Source: Labrenzia sp. R4_2 (lineage in GTDB: Bacteria > Pseudomonadota > Alphaproteobacteria > Rhizobiales > Stappiaceae). From it: a DNA stretch of 64,000 bases. Below are positions 35,145-43,169 of the stretch, piece by piece. A program made the position numbers and the translations under genes. Under the pieces are notes generated by a model, which was not told the origin of the DNA, did not search any database, and was given only the letters and a program-made list of their open reading frames with translations. Each line of letters begins with the position of its first letter. The first letter of the stretch is position 1. Location: positions 62,001 to 126,000 of the forward strand of contig NZ_JAGHRJ010000005.1 in the NCBI RefSeq assembly GCF_017743865.1, written 5' to 3'.

Positions 35145-36038
35145 ATGTTCGTCTATGAAGCTGCCGCTCTTGGTGCCGCCGCCCTTTGGGCTCTAACCGG
35201 CTTGATATCGGCGGGGCCGGCGCAGCACTTGGGTGCGATTGCCTTCAATTGCACCCGCATGGTGCTCGTCGCGCTGATGCTGATTGCCTGGGTGGCGTTC
35301 TCCACCGGTTGGGGATCAATCAGCGCTGACCATATTGTGCCGCTGATGCTCTCCGGCGTGATCGGGATCTTCATGGGTGACACGGCGCTTTTCCTGACGC
35401 TGAACCGAATGGGCCCGCGCCGCACGGCGATGCTGTTTTCGCTGAATGCGCCGATGTCGGCAATCCTCGGCTGGCTGCTCTTGAACGAAGACCTGACGGT
35501 CACACAGATCCTCGGAATTCTCATCACCTTCAGCGGTGTGTTGCTGGCCATCCGCTTCGGCAAACGCAAATCCCAGCTGCACCAATGGGAGAGCATTCGC
35601 GGCCCGCTGTGGGCCGGCGTCTTGCTGGGACTGGCCGCTGCCCTGTCGCAGTCCATCGGCTCTCTGATCGCCCGGCCGGTGATGGAAACCGGCGCCGATC
35701 CGGTTGCCGCCTCCAGCCTTCGCGTCGGCATGGCTGCGCTCTGCCTTCTGGCATTGACCCGCCTTCCGGTCTCCTGGGTGAAACCGGCCGGCCGGTTTAC
35801 CCCGTCACTTATTGGCCTGATCGCGCTGTCCGGTTTTCTCGGCATGGGCGTCGGCATGACGCTGATCCTGTTCGCTCTGTCCGGCGGTGAAGTCGGCATC
35901 ATCGCAACCCTCTCCGCCACCACGCCGGCCCTCATGCTGCCGATGCTCTGGTGGCGGACCAAAGAAATCCCGGCCCTTGGCGCCTGGGCCGGTGCCGGTC
36001 TGGTTGTTGTGGGAAGCGCGTTGCTGTTTGCGAGTTAA
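35145..36038 (+). CDS. DMT superfamily (EamA) transporter
   Basis: A 297-residue inner-membrane protein with ten hydrophobic helices in two repeats (about residues 1-135 and 150-297), each ending with the EamA motif, such as AILGWLLLNEDLTVTQILGILITFSGV in the first repeat (given here by its ends AILGW and TFSGV). The substrate is unknown; family members export metabolites. It is downstream of the TenA gene with a 5-base gap, so export of a pyrimidine or thiamine-related compound is conceivable but unsupported. Confidence 0.9.
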   Translation: MFVYEAAALGAAALWALTGLISAGPAQHLGAIAFNCTRMVLVALMLIAWVAFSTGWGSISADHIVPLMLSGVIGIFMGDTALFLTLNRMGPRRTAMLFSLNAPMSAILGWLLLNEDLTVTQILGILITFSGVLLAIRFGKRKSQLHQWESIRGPLWAGVLLGLAAALSQSIGSLIARPVMETGADPVAASSLRVGMAALCLLALTRLPVSWVKPAGRFTPSLIGLIALSGFLGMGVGMTLILFALSGGEVGIIATLSATTPALMLPMLWWRTKEIPALGAWAGAGLVVVGSALLFAS

Positions 36039-36052
36039 CGTCGCGAAGGCGC

Positions 36053-36457
36053 CTACGCTGCCTGCACCACCATCTCAATTTCGATTTGTAAGTCTGGACT
36101 GGCGAGTTTCGCAACGCCAATTCCCGTGAGGCTCGGACGCGCTCCGTCAAGAAATGCCGTGAGCTGCTTCATGGCCTCGGACAGCGTTTCGTTCGTCAGA
36201 TCAGTAACATAAATCCGAATTTGAACAATGTCATGGGGCGTTGAACCAATCGCCTCCAAGGCCCGTTCCAGGTTTCTAACCACAAGAGCGGTTTGTTCGG
36301 AAAACGCCGCAGGGGATGGTGCTCCATCGGCGCTCCAGGCAACTTGGCCAGAAACAAAAGCAAGTCGCTTCGGTTCGACAATCGAAATCTGCGAATATCC
36401 GATTTTGCCGGCATCAGGCAGTTCGATTGGATTTAGGCGCTGAAGTGTATCTGACAT
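36053..36457 (-). CDS. RidA family protein (YjgF/YER057c/UK114)
   Basis: A 134-residue cytoplasmic protein with the RidA fold: VSGQVAWSADG (about 34-44), NLERALEAIGSTPHDIVQIRIYVTD (about 62-86, given by its ends) and ARPSLTGIGVAKLASPDLQIEIEMV at the C-terminus with the conserved Arg and Glu. RidA hydrolyses reactive enamine/imine intermediates; subgroup members act in amine catabolism. It is divergent from the LysR-type regulator gene, which probably controls it. Confidence 0.92.
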   Translation of the reverse strand: MSDTLQRLNPIELPDAGKIGYSQISIVEPKRLAFVSGQVAWSADGAPSPAAFSEQTALVVRNLERALEAIGSTPHDIVQIRIYVTDLTNETLSEAMKQLTAFLDGARPSLTGIGVAKLASPDLQIEIEMVVQAA

Positions 36458-36561
36458 TTGAAAACCCTTTTCTTTTGAGATTGGGCTTCTCTTTACGCGA
36501 TTTCACAAGCGATCTATTTTCGCAATAGTAACGAATCTTCTTCGCCAATTAGCAGGTAAAA

Positions 36562-37521
36562 ATGATTGGATCGCGGGTCAATGACATTCTGATTTTCATG
36601 TCGGTTGTCGATAAGAACAGTTTTGTCGCCGGAGGAAAAGCATTTGGGCTCACCCGGTCGACGGCAGGCAAGGCAGTTGCGCGACTTGAAGATCACTATG
36701 GAACCCGTCTCCTCAACCGAACAACCCGGGCGATATCGCTAACACCGGAAGGAGAAGACCTTTATCGGCACGGAATGCAAATACGCGCTGCAATCGAAGA
36801 AACAGAAACCACATTGCAACATTCCGCCGGCACACCCCGAGGCACCTTGCGCATCGCTGCCCCTGGAGCGATGGGGCGAAAACTCCTGTTACCGACAGTT
36901 CAGCGTTACCTTAGGGATTGGCCTGACATCCAGATCCAAATCAGTTTCTCAGATCGCGTCGAAAACGTCGTTGCTGATAATTATGACCTGGCCATTCGGA
37001 TCGGTGTCACCGAACCGGACCAGGGACTGATCATGCGAACACTGTTGATTGATCGAGCAGTGCTGTGCGCCGCACCAAGCTACTTCGCTGATCGCCCTCG
37101 ACCCCAATCCATCGAACAGCTTGGACCGATGGATCTCCTATATTTTGGAACACATCCGGAAAGGCAGGGCTGGCATCTGAGTGAAAAAGAGGGCATTTGG
37201 ACCCGCGTATCCGGCCACACACGCCTTCGTGTCGACAATGCCAGCGCGTTGCGAGATGCCGGTCTGGCCGGTTTTGGAATCGCTCTGCTGCCACGGCTGC
37301 TTGTCGAAGACGATCTGGCGGATGGTCACCTGGAAACTGTTCTACCCAACGTGTCCTGCGGTCCCATTCCTATACTCGCGCTTTATCCGCAAAGAAAACA
37401 TCTTGAACCACGTGTCAGAAAGTTCCTCGATCTCTTGCGCAAAGACCTTGACCGGTTCCGTCAGCGCCGAGAAAACTCAGAGCTGACGGAACCAACTTCA
37501 ACTACATCAGATCCGGCATGA
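36562..37521 (+). CDS. LysR family transcriptional regulator
   Basis: A 319-residue regulator with an N-terminal winged helix-turn-helix (about residues 5-65, including SFVAGGKAFGLTRSTAGKAVARLE, ends given) and a C-terminal effector domain (about 90-295: GTLRIAAPGAMGRKLLLPT and DLAIRIGV). The sequence resembles the AaeR/PecT-like LysR branch. It lies head to head with the RidA-family gene, separated by about 100 bases. Its 3' end overlaps the convergent DinB gene by 20 bases. Confidence 0.92.
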   Translation: MIGSRVNDILIFMSVVDKNSFVAGGKAFGLTRSTAGKAVARLEDHYGTRLLNRTTRAISLTPEGEDLYRHGMQIRAAIEETETTLQHSAGTPRGTLRIAAPGAMGRKLLLPTVQRYLRDWPDIQIQISFSDRVENVVADNYDLAIRIGVTEPDQGLIMRTLLIDRAVLCAAPSYFADRPRPQSIEQLGPMDLLYFGTHPERQGWHLSEKEGIWTRVSGHTRLRVDNASALRDAGLAGFGIALLPRLLVEDDLADGHLETVLPNVSCGPIPILALYPQRKHLEPRVRKFLDLLRKDLDRFRQRRENSELTEPTSTTSDPA

Positions 37522-38005
37522 ACGGCAGATCTGTTTTGCCGATGTCTATCCCGGCCTGCATGTAAAGCGTGGACAGCTGGCCCCGATGGTGGGTCTGGTG
37601 ATTGAACATATGCGTCAGGCACAGCCAGCGCGGCCGCATCCGGGTCTGACCGTCACTGCGACTGGTCCATTCCAGGTTTCCGGCCAGCCATTCGGATGTC
37701 AGTCCACCGGCAAACTCTTCAATGTCGGCGCAGATTTCGAAATGCGCGGCCTTGAGGGCTTCGTAATCCTGGAAAATATCGACGCCCATCCCGCCGACTT
37801 GGTAATCCCGGCCCGTGAAGTGGCGCATCCAAGCGCGATCACCAAAAAGCAGATGATTGAGCGTGGAATGAACGGATTTGAAGAAAGCCCCGCGGTCCTC
37901 TCTGCGATCCGCATCGCTCATCTTGCCCGCGGCCACATAGGCTTTTTCCGTCATCCAGGTGTTGTATTTGGCAAGACGCTGGTAAATCGCAATTTCAGTT
38001 GTCAT
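37502..38005 (-). CDS. DinB family protein
   Basis: A 167-residue cytoplasmic four-helix bundle protein. The DinB/YfiT metal site is suggested by His47 (STLNHLLFGDRAWMRHF) and the late paired histidines THMFNHQTHHRGQLSTLY (about residues 131-148). Such proteins are metal-dependent thiol transferases or related enzymes. It ends within the convergent LysR gene, and starts 88 bases downstream of the carbonic anhydrase stop. Substrate unknown. Confidence 0.88.
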   Translation of the reverse strand: MTTEIAIYQRLAKYNTWMTEKAYVAAGKMSDADRREDRGAFFKSVHSTLNHLLFGDRAWMRHFTGRDYQVGGMGVDIFQDYEALKAAHFEICADIEEFAGGLTSEWLAGNLEWTSRSDGQTRMRPRWLCLTHMFNHQTHHRGQLSTLYMQAGIDIGKTDLPFMPDLM

Positions 38006-38092
38006 GGGAAGGCCTTGGAACAGATATCGGAATTGGAACCGCTTGATGCCAAAAAGCTGCTCACCCGGCTAGGCCCAATCAAGCAACCCGCA

Positions 38093-38767
38093 CTATTCAG
38101 CGGCGACCGTCGGGATCGGCATGGCTTCCGGACCGTCCGCGGTTTCAAAACGCTCTGTGACCGGATCCATCACCCGCAGTTCCGCAGACCCGATATCGAA
38201 CCAGGCGCCGTGCAGTTGCAGCTCGCCCCGATCAACCGCCTCTTTCACAAATGGGAAGGTCATCAGGTTCTTTAGGGATTGCCGCACGCCAGCATATTCC
38301 ATGGCCAACTGCGGGTCCTCGATCTTGTCGACCGGCATACATGCCATTGAGATCGCTGCAGGTTCCAGAAGCTTGATCCAGCGTCCAATGAACCCCTTCT
38401 GCGCATGGTCCTGATTGGCGCTTTCGCGGAAGGCCTGGATGCCTCCGCACTTGCAGTGGCCCATGACCACGATGTGCTTCACGTGAAGACCTGTCACGCC
38501 ATATTCAATCGCCGCACTTGTGCCGTGCTGGCCTTCCGTGGCCTCGAACGGCGGCACAAGATTGGCAACGTTACGGACAACAAACAGCTCACCCGGACCC
38601 GCCCCGAAGATGCCTTCCGGGGTTACACGGCTGTCGCAGCAAGACACCACCATGACTTCCGGCGTCTGCCCGTAGATCGCAAGATGCTCTTGAATTTCCT
38701 TATGGCGCACAAAGCCCTTGTGCAGATAACGGCTGTATCCGTTTAGCAATTCGGATGGGAATGCCAT
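38093..38767 (-). CDS. Beta-class carbonic anhydrase
   Basis: A 224-residue enzyme that interconverts CO2 and bicarbonate. Zinc ligands Cys44 (SCCDSRV), His104 and Cys107 (GHCKCGG) and the Asp45-Arg47 dyad are present. The start is ATG 38767 because AGGAG lies 9 bases upstream; the longer frame to 38836 is not family-like. It is on the same strand as the SbtB-like and SbtA genes and 133 bases downstream, so the three form an inorganic-carbon module. No signal peptide, so cytoplasmic. Confidence 0.95.
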   Translation of the reverse strand: MAFPSELLNGYSRYLHKGFVRHKEIQEHLAIYGQTPEVMVVSCCDSRVTPEGIFGAGPGELFVVRNVANLVPPFEATEGQHGTSAAIEYGVTGLHVKHIVVMGHCKCGGIQAFRESANQDHAQKGFIGRWIKLLEPAAISMACMPVDKIEDPQLAMEYAGVRQSLKNLMTFPFVKEAVDRGELQLHGAWFDIGSAELRVMDPVTERFETADGPEAMPIPTVAAE

Positions 38768-38900
38768 CGCCGTGATCTCCTGAGCAGTGGCGCACGCAGT
38801 GCAGTCCAACAGTTTTACGGGATCACTCGGGTACACCCAATCAGGGAAAGTACGTACACGCCCTCAGCAAAAGTGGCTAAATGTCTGGAGTGTTGAGGTC

Positions 38901-39212
38901 TTAGAAGCGCTCGGCGCGCAGGACCTGGCAATCGGACACGCAGACGACGCCGATATGCCGTTCAACCACGCCAAATGAAGCTTCCAAGAGCTCATCCAGG
39001 CGTTCCGGACGGATAATGCAAATGATCGAGACCATGCCGCCGGCGCGGGACACCTGGCCCTCGCGGCTCCACCGGCCAGACCGGCCACTGCCGCCCAGAA
39101 CCGGCAAAATCGTGTAGCCGGTCACACCGGCCCGGTCGAGCGCGTTGGTCAAACGCGTTTCCATCGGCGCTTCGATCGTGATCTCGACCCGCTTGGCCTG
39201 TTTCATTTCCAT
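38901..39212 (-). CDS. PII-like protein SbtB-type, partner of the bicarbonate transporter
   Basis: A 103-residue PII-fold protein (KRVEITIEAPMETRLTNALDRAGVTGYTI at the start, GYTILPVLGGSGRSG as T-loop region, and VVCVSDCQVL near the C-terminus, only ends quoted). It lies directly after sbtA, 3 bases from its stop, as SbtB does in many bicarbonate-transporting bacteria. SbtB-type proteins bind adenine nucleotides and gate SbtA. Two cysteines near the C-terminus could act as a redox switch. GlnB/GlnK proteins differ in lacking this context; their Tyr51 T-loop motif is not seen here. Confidence 0.85.
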   Translation of the reverse strand: MEMKQAKRVEITIEAPMETRLTNALDRAGVTGYTILPVLGGSGRSGRWSREGQVSRAGGMVSIICIIRPERLDELLEASFGVVERHIGVVCVSDCQVLRAERF

Positions 39213-39215
39213 GGC

Positions 39216-40211
39216 TTATCCCCCCACTGCCTGCGCGACACTTAAGTACAGCGGTATGCCAAGTGTCAGGTTGAATGGAAAGGTTATTCCAAGCGACATG
39301 GTGAGATAAATAGACGGATTGGCCTCGGGCAAGGCCACACGCATGGCCGCAGGCACCGCGATATAGGAAGCAGACGCGCTCAAGGTCATCAAAAGAACTG
39401 CCCCGCCGGTCGACAGGCCAATCAGGCTGGCGGCGATCAATCCGGCCGCCGATCCCAGCACCGGCATCAGGATGCCGAAGCTGATCAGGCCCGGCCGCAG
39501 CTGGTGGGCGCTCGCCCGCAAACCACGGCCCGCAACAAGCCCCATGTCGAGAAGGAACAGGCAGAGCACGCCTTTGAACGGGGAAACAATGAAACTTTCG
39601 ATCTCCTTGAGGCCGTCTTCGCCGGTCATGAAGCCAATCAGGAACGACCCTACCAACAGCACAATGGAGCCGTTGAGCAAGATCTCGCGCCACAAGCCCT
39701 GCGTATCCTGTTCACGTTCCTTGGCTTCCGCGCTTGAAGAGAACCGCGCAACGATCCAGAGCGCGGACAAAATGGCCGGCGCTTCCATCACAGCGGCCAC
39801 AGCCACCAAATAGCCTTCACTGGCAATGCCCTGGCTCTGCAGAACGGACGTTGCCGCGACAAATGTGACAATCGAGATTGAGCCGTAGTGGCCAGCGACA
39901 GCAGCCGCATCCACCGTGCTCAACCGTGTCATGCCACGCAGAAGAGCGAACGCCAGGAACGGCAGCGCGAAGGACAGGATCAGACCAGCGATCATGGACA
40001 GGATCAAGGTCGCATCAATCCCGTGCGCACTGACACTCACCCCGCCCTTGAAACCAATCGCAAAGAGCAGATAGATCGACAGGGATTTGGCGGCCGCTTC
40101 CGGGATCGTCAGGTCGGAGCGGACGAATGCTGCTCCCAAACCAAGCGCAAAAAACAAGATGATAGGCGACAAAAGGTTTTGCGCCGCCAATCCAAGAATT
40201 GTTTCGATCAC
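39216..40211 (-). CDS. sbtA: SbtA-type sodium-dependent bicarbonate transporter
   Basis: A 331-residue inner-membrane protein with ten hydrophobic helices and the two inverted repeats of the SbtA family: LLFAIGFKGGVSV in the first half (about residues 45-57) and VAGHYGSISIVTF (about 103-115), followed by a polar loop (AEAKEREQDTQ) and the second repeat with SASASYIAVPAAMR near 285. SbtA imports bicarbonate with Na+. I favour GTG 40211, with AGGGG 9 bases upstream, over a TTG at 40250. The gene is at the head of sbtA-sbtB-carbonic anhydrase. Confidence 0.9.
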   Translation of the reverse strand: MIETILGLAAQNLLSPIILFFALGLGAAFVRSDLTIPEAAAKSLSIYLLFAIGFKGGVSVSAHGIDATLILSMIAGLILSFALPFLAFALLRGMTRLSTVDAAAVAGHYGSISIVTFVAATSVLQSQGIASEGYLVAVAAVMEAPAILSALWIVARFSSSAEAKEREQDTQGLWREILLNGSIVLLVGSFLIGFMTGEDGLKEIESFIVSPFKGVLCLFLLDMGLVAGRGLRASAHQLRPGLISFGILMPVLGSAAGLIAASLIGLSTGGAVLLMTLSASASYIAVPAAMRVALPEANPSIYLTMSLGITFPFNLTLGIPLYLSVAQAVGG

Positions 40212-40365
40212 CTCTGGCCGCCCCTGCTTGATCTGATTTTCGCGAGCCAACCGGCACGCTCAAAAATACGTAGGATCACCTACGCCGCGCGGTATGAGAC
40301 GTTTCCCGGCGGATTTCAAGGAAAAACAGCACTGATTGCACCCGATTGACTAAGCCTTACGCAGC

Positions 40366-40746
40366 TCAAGTCGCGACATTTACTGCGTGCGGTGGTTCTT
40401 CACCGTCCGGGTGATCTTCATAGGCATGCCTGACGTTCTGCGGCGGCACTTTGTCGACCGGTCCGGGCAACGGATGAACAGGTCCGTGATCCACTCCAGG
40501 CTCAAGAACTTCAAGAGCTGCCGCCTTGTAGGCAGCAATCCCGTCCAGGGTATGATCTACAGTGTGATGATCGTCAATGAGAACGGCCGGGTCTTCAGTC
40601 GAGGAACCGGTGTCTTGATCCTGGCGCTCTGCGGTACGCTTTTTATCGCGGCCATATCCGGTGCCATCACCGTCCCGGTCCGCGGGATACTCTGTCGCAT
40701 GCGCCACGACCTGGGCCGCGATGGGCCTTTCAATCGTCGTCGCCAT
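40366..40746 (-). CDS. Small His/Asp-rich protein of unknown function
   Basis: A 126-residue hydrophilic protein without signal peptide or membrane segment. It contains many His and Asp residues (DDHHTVDHTLDG, GVDHGPVHPLPG, RHAYEDHPDGE) and a Pro-rich second half, suggesting a disordered or metal-binding protein. Its ATG is preceded by AGGAGG with 6 bases spacing, which makes it more credible than the overlapping plus-strand frame. It lies between the SbtA module and ecm, on their strand. Function unknown. Confidence 0.6.
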   Translation of the reverse strand: MATTIERPIAAQVVAHATEYPADRDGDGTGYGRDKKRTAERQDQDTGSSTEDPAVLIDDHHTVDHTLDGIAAYKAAALEVLEPGVDHGPVHPLPGPVDKVPPQNVRHAYEDHPDGEEPPHAVNVAT

Positions 40747-40886
40747 TTCGGCCTCCTGGCCATCAGAGAAAGTTTGCCTTCTGGCAAACCTTCTTTGAGT
40801 TTCACAACAAAGAGTTAACGAATCTTTACGTTATGTTAACCCGTTGTTCCAGAAGCAGCAAATCTGACAGGACCGGTTACTACGAC

Positions 40887-42884
40887 CTAAGCAGCCTTTT
40901 CCGCAGCACCGCCGACAATCTTGACGACATCGGCCATAATGTCCGTCAGCTGAAAGTCCTTGGGCGTATAGACCGCAGCAATTCCCATCGCTTTCAGCTG
41001 CGCGGCGTCTTCATCCGGGATGATGCCGCCGACGACCACCGGAATGTCATCCGCGCCAGAGCTTCTCAGGAGATCCATGACATCACGCACCAGCGCCAAA
41101 TGGGATCCAGAAAGAATGGAGAGGCCAATGACGTGAACGTCTTCTTCCACCGCCGCATTGACGATTTGGGCCGGGGTCAAGCGAATGCCCTCGTAGACGA
41201 CCTCCATGCCGCAATCCCGCGCCCGCACGGCAATCTGTTCCGCGCCGTTGGAATGTCCGTCCAGCCCAGGCTTTCCAACGAGGAATTTGAGACGCCGGCC
41301 GAGTTTTTCTGAAGCAGCTTCCACATCCGCCCGCACGGCGGCCAGATCACCGGCGTCATCGCTGACGGATTGACCAACACCCGTTGGAGCCCGGTACTCA
41401 CCAAAGACCTCCCGCAAGGTGCGACCCCATTCCCCGGTCGTCACACCGGCTTTTGCCGCAGCAATGGACGGTTCCATGATGTTCCGGCCTTCCTGGGCGG
41501 CCGCACGCAGTTCGGAAATGGCAGCATCAACAGCCGCCTGATACCGTGCCTCACGCCAGGCTTTGACCTTCTCGATGGCCTCGCCCTCAACATGCTCGGG
41601 CACTGTCAGGATGCCGCCGTCTTCGCCTGCGGCTAGTGGCGAGGGCTCAGTCTCGGTCCATTTGTTGACACCGACGACCACCTGATCACCGCTTTCGATC
41701 CCGGCAAGGCGCGCCGAATTGGCTTCCACCAGCTTGCGTTTCATGTAGCTGGACTCAACAGCCGCAACCGCCCCGCCCATCGCGTCAATGCGTGCGAGTT
41801 CCTCGCGGGCTTCGTCTTTCAGCTCTTCAACCTTGCGGGTGATTTCCGCAGACCCGTCAAAAATGTCGGCATACTCCAGAAGGTCGGTCTCGTAGGCAAG
41901 GATCTGCTGCATTCTGAGCGACCATTGCTGGTCGAACGGACGCGGCAGGCCCAGCGCCTCGTTCCAGGCCGGAAGCTGGACAGCGCGAGCCCTTGCGTTT
42001 TTGGACAGAACGACAGCCAGCATTTCAACAAGAATGCGATAGACGTTGTTTTCCGGCTGCGGCTCGGTCAGGCCGAGCGAGTTGACCTGAACGCCATACC
42101 GGAAACGGCGGTAGCGCTCGTCTTCAACACCGTAGCGCTCGCGGCAAATCTCGTCCCAAAGCTCTGTGAAAGCGCGCATCTTGCACATTTCAGTGACGAA
42201 ACGCATGCCTGCATTCACGAAGAAGGAGATCCGGCCAACCGCCTTCGGGAAATCTTCCTCCGGAATCGCTCCGCTTGCCTTCATGCTGTCGAGAATCGCA
42301 ACAGCCGTCGCCAGCGCAAAGGACAATTCCTGGACCGGCGTCGCGCCTGCTTCCTGCAAATGGTAGGAGCAGACATTCATCGGGTTCCACTTCGGCATGT
42401 TGGAATAGGTCCACGAAATGACATCCGTCGTCAGACTGAGCGACGGTGCCGGCGGGAACACATAAGTGCCGCGGGAAAGGTATTCCTTGATGATGTCGTT
42501 CTGTGTTGTGCCGGAGAGCAGCTTGCGGTCTGCGCCTTGCTCATCCGCCGCAGCGATATAAAGTGACAAAAGCCACGGCGCGGTCGCGTTGATCGTCATG
42601 GACGTATTCATGCGCTCCAGCGGGATCTCGTGAAAGAGTGTCCGCATATCGCCGAGATGGGCAACCGGCACACCGACCTTTCCCACTTCACCGCGCGCCA
42701 AAAGATCATCCGGATCATAACCGGTTTGTGTGGGCAAATCGAAAGCCACGGACAGTCCGGTCTGCCCCTTGGCCAAATTGCCCCGGTACAACTTGTTGGA
42801 TTCGGCGGCTGTGGAATGCCCCGCATAGGTGCGAAAGATCCAAGGACGGTCCCGCTCTACCTTGCCATCGCCTGCTGCGCTCAT
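40887..42884 (-). CDS. ecm: Ethylmalonyl-CoA mutase (B12-dependent)
   Basis: A 665-residue cytoplasmic enzyme converting ethylmalonyl-CoA to methylsuccinyl-CoA. The catalytic barrel (about residues 10-480: WIFRTYAGHSTAAESNKLYR, VAFDLPTQTGYDPD) is joined to a C-terminal B12 domain (about 530-660) with GLDGHSNGAEQ (lower-axial His motif DxHxxG), LSILSGSH and VVGGIIPDED. Ecm is distinguished from methylmalonyl-CoA mutase by its single polypeptide of about 660 residues and by the divergent ccr gene. A GGAGGAG ribosome binding site is 9 bases before the ATG. It starts the central part of the ethylmalonyl-CoA pathway for acetyl-CoA assimilation. Confidence 0.95.
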   Translation of the reverse strand: MSAAGDGKVERDRPWIFRTYAGHSTAAESNKLYRGNLAKGQTGLSVAFDLPTQTGYDPDDLLARGEVGKVGVPVAHLGDMRTLFHEIPLERMNTSMTINATAPWLLSLYIAAADEQGADRKLLSGTTQNDIIKEYLSRGTYVFPPAPSLSLTTDVISWTYSNMPKWNPMNVCSYHLQEAGATPVQELSFALATAVAILDSMKASGAIPEEDFPKAVGRISFFVNAGMRFVTEMCKMRAFTELWDEICRERYGVEDERYRRFRYGVQVNSLGLTEPQPENNVYRILVEMLAVVLSKNARARAVQLPAWNEALGLPRPFDQQWSLRMQQILAYETDLLEYADIFDGSAEITRKVEELKDEAREELARIDAMGGAVAAVESSYMKRKLVEANSARLAGIESGDQVVVGVNKWTETEPSPLAAGEDGGILTVPEHVEGEAIEKVKAWREARYQAAVDAAISELRAAAQEGRNIMEPSIAAAKAGVTTGEWGRTLREVFGEYRAPTGVGQSVSDDAGDLAAVRADVEAASEKLGRRLKFLVGKPGLDGHSNGAEQIAVRARDCGMEVVYEGIRLTPAQIVNAAVEEDVHVIGLSILSGSHLALVRDVMDLLRSSGADDIPVVVGGIIPDEDAAQLKAMGIAAVYTPKDFQLTDIMADVVKIVGGAAEKAA

Positions 42885-43005
42885 GCCGCTTCTCCTCCTA
42901 AGGCCTTATTTTGCCAGTCTTCTTTTCCCTGTAGCACCCGATTTACCGGTCTATCTCCCAAGACCAACAGTGTGCCGGAGTTTGCGCGCACGCGAAACCC
43001 TTCTC

Positions 43006-43016
43006 TTGCAATGCAA
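43006..43016. promoter_or_regulatory. Short palindrome in the ecm/ccr divergent promoter, site 1
   Basis: TTGCAATGCAA is a 5-base inverted repeat (TTGCA/TGCAA). It resembles the TTTGCAAA half-site recognised by PccR/RamB-type regulators of acyl-CoA metabolism, from memory. Candidate only. Confidence 0.35.
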
Positions 43017-43085
43017 AATACGACTGGCCAAAAAACGCAAGTTAAGCAATAGTCGTATAGATACGCATCTATTTTTGAACAATAG

Positions 43086-43093
43086 TTGCGCAA
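43086..43093. promoter_or_regulatory. Short palindrome in the ecm/ccr divergent promoter, site 2
   Basis: TTGCGCAA, perfect 8-base palindrome, 80 bases from site 1 and 77 bases before the ccr start. Both share TTGC/GCAA ends. Candidate binding site for the regulator of the ethylmalonyl-CoA genes. Confidence 0.3.
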
Positions 43094-43169
43094 ATTGGGG
43101 TTTTGCCCCGATAGAGCCTTTTGCACATGCGAAAGAAAATCGCGCCAAAGACAGCCCTGGGAGGGGAGA

